Position numbers and translations under genes: made by a program | Origin: Xestospongia bergquistia | Lineage: Eukaryota > Porifera > Demospongiae > Haplosclerida > Petrosiidae | Reading direction: 5' to 3' | DNA length: 64,000 nt | Assembly (NCBI GenBank): GCA_963965975.1 | Contig: OZ014415.1 | Span: 1,183,001-1,247,000 of the forward strand | The notes under the pieces: model-generated | Databases searched by the model: none | Told to the model about the DNA's origin: nothing | Seen by the model: only the letters and a program-made list of their open reading frames with translations | Part shown: positions 1-11,900 of the stretch, piece after piece | How positions within the stretch are numbered: the stretch's first letter is position 1 | Layout: every line of letters begins with the position of its first letter

Positions 1-3000
1 AGCACAAGAAGATGCTCAAAGATTAGGAAAAGAAAAGAAACAAGCTTTAGATACTGCTAGTAAAGAGGAGGAAATAAGGAAACGAACAGAGGATCTTTTA
101 CAAAAAGAAGAAAAAGAGAAAAGAAGGTTAACAAAATGTGTAGGAGAATTGGAAAAGAAAGTTCAATGTATTCAATCCGACAAACTGCAAGTTATGAGTG
201 ATCTTACAAAGTCATGGCAGGTTAAGGCAATATCTGATGTTTGCTTAGCTGTACATGAAGAAGAGTTTGCTGAGAAATCAAAGCTGCTCGATTTTGAAAT
301 GAATAGAGCTTCAAGGTTAGAGAAAGAGATGTTGTCAATGAGTAAAGCATTGTCATCTTCACAAACATCTGAAATGTTAGCCAAAAAGGAACTAAGGCAG
401 AAAGTAACTGAACTAGATGAAGCAAAGTTAAAGCTCTCTGCATCAAATGAAGAAAACGTTCATTTAGAATCTGAAATCACTCGTTTATGTGAAGAGATCA
501 CTCGCTTACAATCTAATATGTCATCACTCCAACAATCGCATTCTCATCTTCAGTCAATTTTGAAATTAAATGATAAAGATATTAAGGTTCTTCGCACTCA
601 ATGTAAAATTAGATGTCCCGATCGTCGAGTTCAAAAAGAAATTATTGAACCTCTACTTCAACAAGAGCTTAGGAAAGGAGATGAATGGTAAGTGTGTCTG
701 TCACTGTAAAATTGATTGGTTTTAATTTAACCATTATTTGGTTTACAGGTTGTAATTACTAACTTATTTTGTCAAAAAAGCAAATCATAATACTGTTTTC
801 ATTACTAATGTACTACTTCTTATGTAGCTACATAACTATTAATTTCATAACACATTAGTAATCAAAATAGTATTATATTTACTATATGTATATGTAACCT
901 GTTTGACAATGTTTTAGTTAAATTAACAAATCAATTTTTACAGTGATATTGTCAATTCCTTTTTTACACAGTATGAATTAATATGTTACTTAACAAACTA
1001 TTTGTTAGTTTACATTGGTAGTTTGTAATAGTGTATTATACCAACAACTTGTATAGTGAGTAATTCATCACGTGAACTCTAGTTCCAATAATAATCCACT
1101 AATGTAAGATACAAATTGGTTGTTAAATAACAATTGATTAATTATAATATACTAAAAAGACATACAGACTTACTATTACTTAACTAATCAATAATTATGC
1201 TTATTTATTTATTATTTCTTAGGTATTTGGTTGAAAATGAATGGTTTGTTCAGTGGAAAAGGTACACTGATTTTGACTTAACACATATACAACCTACAAC
1301 AAAACCACATCCTGGTCATGTGAATAATGCTAACTTGCTGAAAGGTTTGAAAACAGTACCGAACATAATTGTTATTATAATGGTCTATTATACACTATAA
1401 ATTAGATTCCACGACTACTTAACTTTGTAGCTTATTAATTCCTTACATTTAGATGAGTCTTCATTAAAAGATAATTTATTGAAACTAAAAGACTATGAAT
1501 TACTCCCTAAACCAGTATGGGATCTCTTAGTTAGCTGGTATGGACTATCTGTAGGATCACGACCTATTTATAGGTAAGTTAAACTTTTAACATGAAAATC
1601 ATTTCATATCTCCAATATTTAGATATGTTGTGGAATCTGGTAGTGATAAACCAGATATATTAGTAGTTGAAGTTTATTTAATGAAAATGAAGTTATGTTT
1701 GTATCCTAAAGACAAGGTATTTCAAGAGTGTTCCTTTAGTCAAGGAGATACAGTTGGTAGGAAGGTTCACAATAGAAAGTGAGACTTTGTTGACTTATAT
1801 CTTATAGGTGTTGTTATACAGAAGACAAAAGAATTGTTTAATGTCTCTACAACTGATGAGTGTAGACTATGGAAATGTTATATGACAAATAAATGTGATG
1901 TACTTATCAATATACATCAAACTTTATCTGGTGCTAGTGTTAATGAAAAAATGGTAACAATAGCAATAACAATTGATTATTGATCATTTGTATTTAATAT
2001 TACAGCCAAATAATTAATAAACTTAATTTTAAGTGCAATAACAACTTCATCTTTTATTACTTATTATCTTTTAGACCTTAATGTTAGAAGTAAGAAATCC
2101 TGATGGTAGTTGGCCAAGGAAGATCAACTTAGAACTATGTATATATCCACATACTGATGTCATTAAAATATCGTCATTTCATCTATTTGATAGTGCAGGT
2201 AATTTTATATAAGTAGTTTCTCTTATTAACAATTATTATTACAGATACTGTGATGAAGACAATGAGAAAACTTTTCAATGTATCTACAATTCATGAGTGT
2301 AGACTTTGGAGAAGGAACAAGTATAATAATTATGACTTACTTAAACCACAAACTAGTCTATTTGATGAAAACTTTCATCAAAATGAGGTAGCCAACAATC
2401 TATTATAAAGCAACTATATCTCACTACTTTTATAGAACATTATGTTAGAAGTTAGAAGTCTTGATGGTAGTTGGCCAAGGAAGATCAACTTAGAATTGTG
2501 TATATATCCACATACTGATGTCATTAAAGTGTGGTCATTTGATGTATGTAATACTGTAGGTAAGTGGGAATAATTTTAATGACGTTTCCAGCCACTGTCA
2601 TGTAGGCACTGTTGTACAGAAGATGAGAGAACTGTTTGGCATATCTACAACTGATGAGTGTAGATTATGGGAATGTCACATGAAAAGCAACTATACATTA
2701 CTCAGCAATCTAGATTTGGCTTTGTTTAATGTTAAAATCTATGAAAAGGTAATAACTTATCTTATTATATGAGAGCTATGACTAATTATAGTACACCTTA
2801 ACTTGGTTCAGCTCAGTATTCTTTACTGATTTCAGATATTCATGTTAGAAGTAAGGAATCCTGCTTGTAATTGGCCAACTACTATTGAATTAAAACTCTG
2901 TAAGTATCCACATAGTGATGACATTAAAATATCATCATTTCATGTATTTGATAGTACAGGTAAGTTTGTATAAGAATTTTCTCTTAGTAAAAGTTATTAT

Positions 3001-3976
3001 TACAGATACTGTGATGAAGACAATGAGAGAACTTTTCAATGTATCTACAATTCATGAGTGTAGACTTTGGAGAAGGAACAAGTATAATAATTATGACTTA
3101 CTTAAACCACAAACTAGTCTATTTGATGAAAACTTTCATCAAAATGAGGTAGCCAACAATCTATTATAAAGCAACTTGCTATATCTCACTACTTTTATAG
3201 AACATTATGTTAGAAGTTAGAAGTCTTGATGGTAGTTGGCCAAGGAAGATCAACTTAGAATTGTGTATATATCCACATACTGATGTCATTAAAGTATCGT
3301 CATTTCATCTATTTGATAGTGTAGGTAATTTTATATAAGTAGTTTCTCTTATTAACAATTATTATTACAGATACTGTGATGAAGACAATGAGAATACTTT
3401 TCAATGTATCTACAATTCATGAGTGTAGACTTTGGAGAAGGAACAAGTATAATAATTATGACTTACTTAAACCACAAACTAGTCTATTTGATGAAAACTT
3501 TCATCAAAATGAGGTAGCCAACAATCTATTATAAAGCAACTATATCTCACTACTTTTATAGAACATTATGTTAGAAGTTAGAAATCTTAATGGTAGTTGG
3601 CCAAGGAAGATAGAATTGATATTATTTGTATATCCACATACTGATAATACCAAACTATGGTCATTTGATATGTTTAATACTGTGGGTAGGTATAGAACTG
3701 ACAAAGCAATGCATTACTTTCTTTCATAGATATTGTTATTCAGAAGATGAGAGTGCTGTTTAGTATACGTGTTACTGATGAATGTAGACTATGGAGAAAG
3801 CACTATAGCAGTTATAGTTTATTGCGAAATTCAACTAACACTTTATATGATCTTGGCATTAACAATAATGAGGTAATCAGTTCATGAAATCCTTATATAT
3901 GTGCTATTTTTGTTTTCAGCTATTGATGTTAGAAACAAGAAATCGTGGAAAAGATTGGTCCAGAAAAGCCCATTAA
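1..3976 (+). CDS. KDU1: C-terminal part of a kinase-family protein: coiled coil, DUSP, six Ubl repeats (5' partial)
   Basis: The frame is open from base 2, so the gene begins upstream; its kinase domain is outside the window and is inferred from the paralogues. Exons: 1-687, 1223-1344, 1453-1573, 1623-1756, 1808-1953, 2075-2198, 2245-2387, 2436-2559, 2606-2748, 2836-2959, 3006-3148, 3201-3324, 3371-3513, 3562-3685, 3730-3872, 3920-3976. From base 2 they give 867 codons including the TAA. Exon 1 is a Lys/Glu-rich coiled coil. The next exons form a DUSP domain (WFVQWKRY, HPGHVNN, LLPKPVWDLLVSWYG, GSRPIYR). Then come six USP15-type Ubls, each marked by (D/H)ECRLW and LMLEVR..DGSWPR. Introns alternate phase 1 and phase 0, so an Ubl equals one exon pair. 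No USP Cys or His box is present. The last exon ends soon after LMLETRN. Confidence 0.87.
688..1222 (+). other. KDU1 intron between coiled-coil and DUSP exons
   Basis: A 535-nt AT-rich intron, much longer than the 60-85 nt equivalent in KDU3, 4, 6, 7 and 8. The donor splits a Trp codon (TG|G), exactly as in KDU3/4/6/7/8. No coding potential or clear repeat was recognised inside it. Confidence 0.7.
2245..3561 (+). repeat. Recent tandem duplication of Ubl exon pairs inside KDU1
   Basis: The exon at 2245-2387 and its downstream intron recur almost base for base at 3006-3148 and 3371-3513. The second and third units lie 365 bp apart, and their introns are also copied. The following exons at 2436, 3201 and 3562 all start with the same LMLEVR segment. 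The unit at 2606-2959 is more diverged and interrupts the run. This is exon-pair amplification caught in the act. Confidence 0.9.
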
Positions 3977-4261
3977 AGACATATTCAAACTTCTGTCATT
4001 TGGTATTCTTACTAATATTAGATAAGTACTTGAACAATATTCTTTTTTCTCACTACAACAGGAACTACAAAGTAATAATATATTAATATTAATGTTTCCT
4101 CAATATATTAGCTCTTTTTGTTTGACAGACATACTATGTATTATACTATATTATTTTTTTTTGTTAAATAATTTATTGTATTGATCACTCATAATAAACA
4201 GTAACAGTTGTGTTGATCACTATATATAACATACATACATATCTTGCATTTAATTTACATA
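3977..4261. other. Spacer downstream of KDU1
   Basis: AT-rich sequence between the KDU1 stop and the conserved upstream block of KDU2. AATAAA occurs near 4194 and could serve as a poly(A) signal. A diverged copy lies at about 24300-24470. No gene was seen. Confidence 0.5.
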
Positions 4262-4629
4262 TACATACAGTGTACAACCATTTCTTCAGAAAGTAGCTAC
4301 ACACTTAGCTAGCATGCACAGTTGATCATGGATCATTTAGTTAGTATTAATAATAGTACCTGCATTTATAAATACTTGTTCAGTGAAACTCTCTGTAGCA
4401 ACACTTAGCTATTAAATTGTCCTTTTTTACAGAGATGTAATTAATTTAACTGAATTTCAATATTTCAGGAATGTTAAGAAAATAAGTAGTGGAATATGAA
4501 GTTATACCTCAGAGACTGTCATGTGTAGAAGACTACAGATTAATATCTCCTACTGTACATTGATGGTTGAAAAGGTGCTGCACGTATGCAAACAGGGTGG
4601 GGCTTATTAGCATTTTATTGGGCGTTCCA
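4262..4629 (+). promoter_or_regulatory. Upstream/5' UTR block, type A (KDU2)
   Basis: About 360 bp conserved upstream of KDU2, 3, 5 and 6 but not of KDU4, 7 or 8. Shared landmarks are TTCAGAAAGTAGCTACACAC, the GCATGCACAGTTGAT stretch, a T-run ending in TTTACAG, an ATTTCAG acceptor-like site at about 4460, and a run ending near the start codon. The acceptor-like site suggests a spliced 5' leader. The promoter role is inferred from position and conservation only. Confidence 0.45.
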
Positions 4630-7600
4630 ATGTCGCAACAAGGTTCTCTTCAAAAGAAACTTCAGTCATTGTTACTGGATGATGTAGAGGAGATTGGAAA
4701 GGAATTAGGTCGTGGAGCTTATGGTGTAGTATATGAGGTTAGAGTGAGTGGACTGGTTTGTGCTGGAAAGACTCTACATGAAGCTATTGTACAGGTACAT
4801 ATACTAGCTAATAATGAAATGGTCACTACATCTTGTTATCTCTTTGTAGCATGAAACATTAGACAAGTTTGTTGAAGAGTGTCTCTGTCATAGTCAACAA
4901 CGCCACCCAAATATTGTCCAGTTAATGGGGGTCCATTTCTCTCGTCATTCTCGACTACCTATGTTAGTAATGGAGTATCTTCCTCTGTCATTAACACAGT
5001 GTTTAGAAACACATCAAGATCTCCCACTTCAAATCAAGCACTCCATTCTTCTTGATGTTGCAAAGGGTCTCAATTATCTTCATTGTAAGAGACCTCCCAT
5101 TGTCCATCGTGATCTCACAGCCAATAACATATTGCTGACCTCTAACTTTATAGCCAAGATATCTGACCTAGGTGTATCTAGAATGGCAAACACCTTTAAA
5201 CAACAACAACTTACTAAAGCACCTGGTAATGCTGTTGTAATGCCTCCTGAAGCACTGTCTGACAATCCAAGTTATAATCACAAGTTAGATGTCTTCTCCT
5301 ATGGCTGTCTCATCCTCCATGTCTTCACACATCAATGGCCAATACCTACAGCTCAATATGTACCTAGTACCAGTCCTTCTAGAATTGGATCTTATGATCT
5401 TGTCACAGAATGGAATAGAAGATCAAAATATACCACAACAATATCTAGTGATAATCCTTTCCTTCCATTTGTCAAGTCTTGTCTAGACAATGATTCTAAG
5501 AAGCGACCTACTATGAATGATGCTCTGATATGTGTTGAACATGTTCTCTCCAGTCTACCTCCATTGAAAAACACACTAGAGATGATAATTGAGATTCATT
5601 CACTAACTGAACAAGTGGATCATTTAAAAGAAAAAATGGAAATGTTGGAGAGAGTTGAAGAAGAGAAAAAACATCATGTAATGAAAATATTGGAAAAAAA
5701 TAGAGAAGAATTTGCATTGCTTTTAGTGAAGAACTTAAGTCTTAGTGAAACAATATCTCAAAAGGAAAAAGAAATAAGTAAATTATATTGATAAAGTTTT
5801 TGCATGGCACACACAGCATTCTAGACAATATCCTAAGATTGTTTGAGACCACATACTAACTATATATTTGGGGTATGATTCGATACCAATGAATGTACCT
5901 AACCTATATTTAGTAACTTTGATGTACATAGCAACTAATGAATATTATTAATCTTACCACAAGTGCTTTGAATTGGGTATAACTGATAAGTTCTGTAATT
6001 TGAGAAAGTTTTTGCATCAATAGTTTGTACAAACTTTTTGCTTGTAAAAATCAGTCCTTTATAATAACAAATGTACCATCAAATTAAAATAATCTTAGGA
6101 TTGATTTTTATTATTTATTATATTTTTATTTAAAAAATAATAATAAATTCCAATGATTTAGCATTTCTTAGAGAAGCTCAAAGGATAGTTCAGTTAAATA
6201 TGGAGATAAAGGATCCAGTCTTGAATGCTCACTATAGTGGAAGTGGAGATTGTCCTGATTGTCAGATACAGAAAGATATCATTTTTCATCTTATGAAACA
6301 AAAACTAATAAAAGGAAGTAAATAGTAATGTCAAGTATATCATATGTATACATGCTTATAATTCTTTGTTAAAGTTTTTTAGTTAATGAGAAGTGGTTTA
6401 AACAGTGGACATGTTATGTTGAATTTCATTCCAATCAGTCTTTAGATGAGACAGATATAAATGAAATAGCTGAAGTTACTCATCCTGGTCCTGTAAACAA
6501 TAAAGCTCTTTCGAAAGGTAAGAAAATGCTTTATATGGATATGATATTGTCACAATTATAAGATAACTCTATGGAACTGAGGGACAATCTAAAGGAGAGT
6601 GTGGACTATACCATACTTTCTAAACCAGTGTGGGATCTGTTAGTTAGTTGGTATGGATGGTCACTGGGATCACAACCTATTTGTAGGTGAGTGTTTATCT
6701 CTTTTCTAAATTAGTCTTTTTACTTCATCTATAATTGTTGTAGATATGCTATAGAACTTGAAAACTCTGAAAATGTGATAGTTGAAGTTTATTTTATAGA
6801 GTTACAATTGTGTTTATATCCACATCATAAAAAAGTGAAGAAGTTATCCCTTAGTCGAGCAACTACCATTGGTAATGTAATCATCAATAATAACAATACT
6901 ATTTAATTGTCAATATGGTACATCATTAGTCAGAGCCATAAAATCTGGATTAAACTTAGAATGTTTAATTAATGTTATCATTTTAAAATAATAGCTATAA
7001 TGTTCACTCAATATATATTGGTTTGAAAAGTGGATTGATGGGTTACCTAAATATTGTCTCATCTCCTATATAGGTGCTGTTATACAGCAGATGAAGAAAC
7101 TTTTTGATGTATCTACTACTGATATATGTAGACTATGGAAGAAAGAACCTGATGATAGTTATGTTTTGTTAAAAAATTCAGAGCAGACTTTGTTTAATGC
7201 TCATGTTGATACAGGACAAGTAATGTTGTTATTACATTATTGTATTATATTGTATTGTTTCTTATTCAGACATTGATGTTAGAAGCTAAGTCTCCTAATG
7301 AAGGGTGGCCATGGATGGTTGAATTTACTATGAAGACTTGTTCAATATTTGAGATTCCAATCTATCAATCATTTGATCCAGTAGATAGTATTGGTAAGCT
7401 TAAATGAATTTCTAATACTAACTTGTGCTTTAGAGAACGTTAGTTTCTTTGATGCACTAGATTATTGATAGACAATTTTCATCTTGTATTTTGTTATTAC
7501 TTAAAATGATTTCAGAGACAGTTTTATATATTTAAATATGATATTAACAATATATATATTAATATTAAAACTTGTACTATTAAAATATTACAGTTTTTCA

Positions 7601-7885
7601 TGTCTTGTGTAGGTAATATTATAAAGGTAATGAGAATGGGATTTAATATACCTGAAACTGAAGAGTGTAGACTATTTAAGGCAAAGGAGAGCTTTATTAA
7701 AGCTTCTGTTCCTTTAAGCCATCTGGATGTAACTATTTATGAAGCTGGACTTGCTAGAATCACTGGGGTATGCTATAACAACAACAAAACAATAAAAATA
7801 ATAATTTTTGTTATAGATTATGAATCAGCTTCTGATAATATCAATAAAAAATCCTGATGGCAGTTGGCAAAACCCTCCATTCTGA
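4630..7885 (+). CDS. KDU2: protein kinase, coiled coil, DUSP and Ubl protein, 709 aa
   Basis: Ten exons: 4630-4794, 4850-5777, 6162-6317, 6383-6517, 6563-6686, 6744-6871, 7074-7219, 7270-7393, 7613-7767, 7817-7885; total 2130 nt, whole codons. The ATG at 4630 is chosen because MSQQGSLQKKL aligns with the starts of the paralogues; an in-frame ATG at 4567 exists only here and in KDU5. The kinase lies at about residues 20-285: GRGAYGVV, AGK, HRDLTANN, DLG in place of DFG, and PPEAL. All catalytic residues are present, and it is closest to the TKL style. A short coiled coil follows, then an extra exon (6162-6317) ending in QIQKDII, homologous to the distal coiled coil of KDU3. Next are a DUSP domain (WFKQWTCY, HPGPVNN, VWDLLVSWYG) and about two Ubls. 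The last exon is cut short after DGSWQNPPF. KDU5 is its duplicate. Confidence 0.88.
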
Positions 7886-8137
7886 GACATAAGAGTGCTA
7901 TTTAATTGGTTGTTTTTACTATTGTGTCACTATTAATTTTATGCATATATTGTACCTATTTGAATTTCAGTCATCTGTTTTTTCTTAGAATTATGACTTT
8001 AATTCTAATAAACAAACAAAAAACTTGGTACTTAATAATGTTCTTTAGTCAACCATGTGTGAATCTATTTAACATGAAGGGATTTTTATTATACATGTAT
8101 TGTCATGTACACACACACACATATATATATTATATAG

Positions 8138-8400
8138 GTACTGTTATACAGTTTATAAGACAGTATAATTTATCAACAACTGGGAAATGTAAAATGTGGA
8201 AGATAAGGCACAACTTTAGTGGAGATATGTTTCTTATAAGTGATTTAGATGTAACTTTATACATAACTTTGGACTTGCTAGATTCACTTCAATAGAATAT
8301 ATATTATGTGAATGCACAGCATTACATAAAACATTTGTGTAATTTTTAAACCAGGACTTATGATACAAGTAAAAAATCCAGATTTGGAGAGCCATTAATT
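8138..8400 (+). pseudogene. Eroded Ubl exon pair downstream of KDU2
   Basis: After a TATATAG acceptor, 8138-8295 reads TVIQF..YNLSTTGKCKMW, a decayed version of the TVIQKTRELFNISTT..CRLW Ubl exon, and ends in an in-frame TAG. At 8355-8398 a decayed LMLEVRNPDG exon follows in a shifted frame. The KDU2 final exon stops before it can splice here. An ancestral longer Ubl array that was truncated is the likely explanation. A copy lies at about 28298-28555. Confidence 0.65.
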
Positions 8401-8404
8401 TGTT

Positions 8405-8640
8405 TTGGTTCAACAGTTAGTAGGCGTCCACTTTCTCATGACCATCATTCTTGACTACTTATGTCAGTGATTGAGTATCTTCCTCTGTCAATAACACATG
8501 TACAGCATTTAGATCTTCCATCATGATATTAAAACCCAATAATATTTTGCTGACTTTCAACTTTGAACATTGACCTAGCCTAGCTAAGTGTGACCAACCA
8601 TCTGGATGAATCACTACTTTTTTATTACAAAAGGGTTGGG
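8405..8640 (+). pseudogene. Kinase-domain scrap upstream of KDU3
   Basis: Matches the kinase exon around GVHFSRHSRLPMLVMEYLPL, then jumps by internal deletion to the region around HRDLTANNILLT. It contains stops and frameshifts. Copies occur at about 28567-28800 and 36612-36850. Each sits upstream of a KDU gene, so it travelled with the duplicated blocks. Confidence 0.7.
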
Positions 8641-8654
8641 TACGTAATACATGT

Positions 8655-8996
8655 ACAAGTATTTGTTCAGAAAGTAGCTACACACTTAGCTAGCATGCAC
8701 AGTTGATCATGGACCATTTAATTAATATTAGTATTAGTACCTGCATTTATAAATGCTTATTCAGTGAAACTTTCTGTAGAACACTTAGCTAGTAAATTGT
8801 CCTTTTTTTTACAGAAGTGTAATTAATTTCGCTTAATTTCAAAATTTCAGGAGTGTTAAGAAAATAAGTAGTGGTATAGGAAGTTATACCTCAGAGACTG
8901 TCATATGGCGAGACTACAGATTAATATCTGCTACTGAAGAGACATGGTGGCAAAAGAGGTGGGGCACATATGCAAACAGGGTTGGGCTTATTAGCA
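8655..8996 (+). promoter_or_regulatory. Upstream/5' UTR block, type A (KDU3)
   Basis: The same conserved block as upstream of KDU2, including the AAAGTAGCTACACACTTAGC segment and the acceptor-like ATTTCAG at about 8850. It differs by small indels near the start codon. Regulatory role inferred. Confidence 0.45.
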
Positions 8997-11900
8997 ATGG
9001 CTCGACATGGTTCTCTTCAAAAGAAGCTTCAGTCATTATCACTGGATGATGTTGAGGAGATTGGAAAGGAGTTAGGTCGTGGAGCTTATGGTGTGGTATA
9101 TGAGGTTAGAGTGAGTGGACTGGTTTGTGCAGGAAAGACTCTACATGAAGCTATTGTACAGGTACATATACTAGCTAATGACGAAATGATCACTACATCT
9201 TGTTATCTCTTTATAGAATGAAACATTAGACAAGTTTGTTGAAGAGTGTCTCTGTCATAGTCAACAACGTCACCCAAACATTGTACAGTTAATGGGTGTC
9301 CATTTTTCTCGACATTCCCGACTGCCTATGTTAGTAATGGAGTATCTTCCTCTGTCTTTAACACAGTGTTTAGAAACACATCAAGACCTTCCACTTCAAA
9401 TCAAGTACTCCATTCTTCTTGATGTTGCAAAGGGTCTCAATTATCTTCATTGTAAGAGACCTCCCATTGTTCATCGTGATCTCATGGCCAATAACATATT
9501 GCTGACCTCTAACTTTATAGCCAAGATATCTGACCTAGGTGTATCTAGAATGGCAGGCACCTTTAAACAGCAACAACTTACTAAAGCACCAGGTAATGCT
9601 GTTGTAATGCCTCCTGAAGCTCTCAAGGACAATCCAAGTTATGACCACAAGTTAGATGTCTTCTCTTATGGTTGTGTTATCCTCCATGTCTTCACACACC
9701 AATGGCCTGCACCTACAGATCAGTATGTACCTAGTACTAGTCCTTCTAGAGTTGGATCATTTGACCTTGTCCCAGAATGGAATAGGAGATCAAAATATAC
9801 CACAGCAATATCTAGTGATAATCCTTTCTTTTCATTTGCCAAGTCTTGTCTAGACAATGATCCTAAGAAGCGACCTACTATGAGTGATGCTATCATATGT
9901 GCTCAACATGCTGTCTCTAGTCTACCTCCATTGAAGAGCCAATTGGAGTTAATGAAAGAAATTGATTTACTAACTGATCAAGTGGATCATTTAAGGAGAC
10001 AAGTACAAGAGGAAACTCATACATGGGAAGGAATGGTCAAACAACTAAAAGAGGACAAAGGCCATTACATAACAGATCTCACAAAGTCCTGGCAAGCCAA
10101 AGCAATAGTCGATGTCTGCTTTGCAGCACAAAAACAAGAAATTGCAGAGAAGTCAAAACTCCTGAATCAAGAAATGAATAGAGCTTCAAAGTTAGAAAAA
10201 GAGATGTTGTCATCAATGAAAGTTGAAATGCAAGCAAAGAAAGAACTTAGGCAGATTGAGGCAACATTGTCTATATCAAATAAAGAAAATGCTGATCTAC
10301 AATTTGAAATAGCTCGTTTACAATCTGCTTTGTCATCTCTTCAAGAATCAAATAGCGGACTTCAATCACTACTGAAATCAAAGGATAATGATATTGAAGT
10401 CTTACAGGCTCAATGTAAAAGCACCAGTCCTGGATATCAAATTCAGAAAGAAATTATTCAACGACTTTTGGCACAAGAATTGAAAGAAGGAGATGAATGG
10501 TGAGTGATTATTTAATATTTTTTAAGTGATTGTAAATTAATAATTATATTATTGTCAGGTATTTAGTTTGTCAGAGATGGTTCACACAATGGAAAAGATA
10601 TATTGGTTATGACTCAGTTCAATCTGTGGCTGACAGCAACTCAGATCAGCAGCCTATGGCTGGTAAAGAGGCAGATCATCCTGGACTTGTGAACAATACA
10701 GACTTATTTAAAGGCAACAAAATCAATTATTACAGAAACTTAATTACACATTTATTTACTTTCTAACACAGAGAGTGAGTCAGTAATTTTAAAAGCTAAC
10801 CTAAAGGAAGGAGATAACTTTGTTCTATTACCTAAACCAGTATGGGATCTCTTTGTTAGTTGGTATGGATTGTTAGTAGGATCACGACCTATTTGTAGGT
10901 AAATTATTGTAACTTTATGTTGTAAGAATTGTTTCTTTATTAGGTATGTTATGAAGTATAACAATGATTTGAAAGTTGGAATATATCCTTTGGAAGTCAA
11001 ATTATGTGTGTATCCACATGTTAATGAAAAAGTTACCTTTTGTGAAGGAACCACATTAAGTAAGTACTCGTTTATGCTTTTTTGCTTTTTGATAGGCTTA
11101 AGGTATACTGAGAAGGATTTAAGAGGGAGTTGGCTTACTGCCTTATTGAAATATGAGACAATACCACAAATTTTTATAATGGTCATCTTGTGGAATGTAT
11201 CTTAAATTATTCATGTATGCTAGATAAAGCTGTTTAAATGCCACAGAATTTTAAACCTAAATGGTTGTATAAAAATTCTGAGGACACATAGTATACCTTT
11301 TTTGAGAGTAAATTCTTTAGTATAACATGCGATATCAAAATATCACAAATCTTTCATTGTCACTATGTAAATTTTAAAGTTTGCTATACTGCCTTACTTC
11401 AGGTGTAAGCCAACTTGCTCCTAGATCCTCCTCTATCTTCAGCTCATCAAAAAAGGAGAAGGACCTATATAGCATATCTATAATATAAAAAATGTGTTTC
11501 AATCTTTATTTTCCTAAAGATACTATTGTTCAGAAAATGAGAGAATTTTTTAACTTATCTACAACTACTGATGAATGTAGACTGTGGATATATAGATGTG
11601 AAAAGAACATAGTGAACACTTGTGTATTAATAGCAAGAGACTTTGATAGTGTACTGGAGGATAAAGAACTTGAATATGATGACATTGTCAGAATAAGATG
11701 CATACACAGTATTATTTACTTTTTATTTGTTTTAGGTGGTCCATAAATTAATGTTTGAAATAAGAAATCAAGATGGTAGTTGGCCTAAAACAATTGAATT
11801 AAAACTATGTGTATATCCAAACACTGATGATATCAAACAGTGGTCATTTGATATGTTTGATACTGTAGGTAAGTTAGAAACTATAATAATGCATAGTAGT

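Noticed and set aside
7906-8137. Open frame running into the eroded Ubl exon after KDU2
   Set aside because: Its first part is AT-rich intron-like sequence. Only the part after the TATATAG acceptor resembles an Ubl exon.
8970-8996. ATG at 8970 (and 29134, 4567, 24747) as the KDU start codons
   Set aside because: The upstream extensions are not shared across the family, while the Met at 8997, 29161, 4630 and 24810 aligns in all copies. The longer forms cannot be fully excluded.
9656-9853. A 65-codon open frame (MSSLMVVLSS..) overlapping the kinase exon, recurring in the kinase copies
   Set aside because: It is the +1 frame of conserved kinase codons. Its conservation follows from the kinase sequence, and it has no start context or exon structure of its own.
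10752-11186. A 144-codon minus-strand open frame opposite the DUSP exons of KDU3, repeated in KDU6
   Set aside because: It lies antisense to verified exons and introns and is identical in both because the DNA is duplicated. KDU4 and KDU8 do not keep it.
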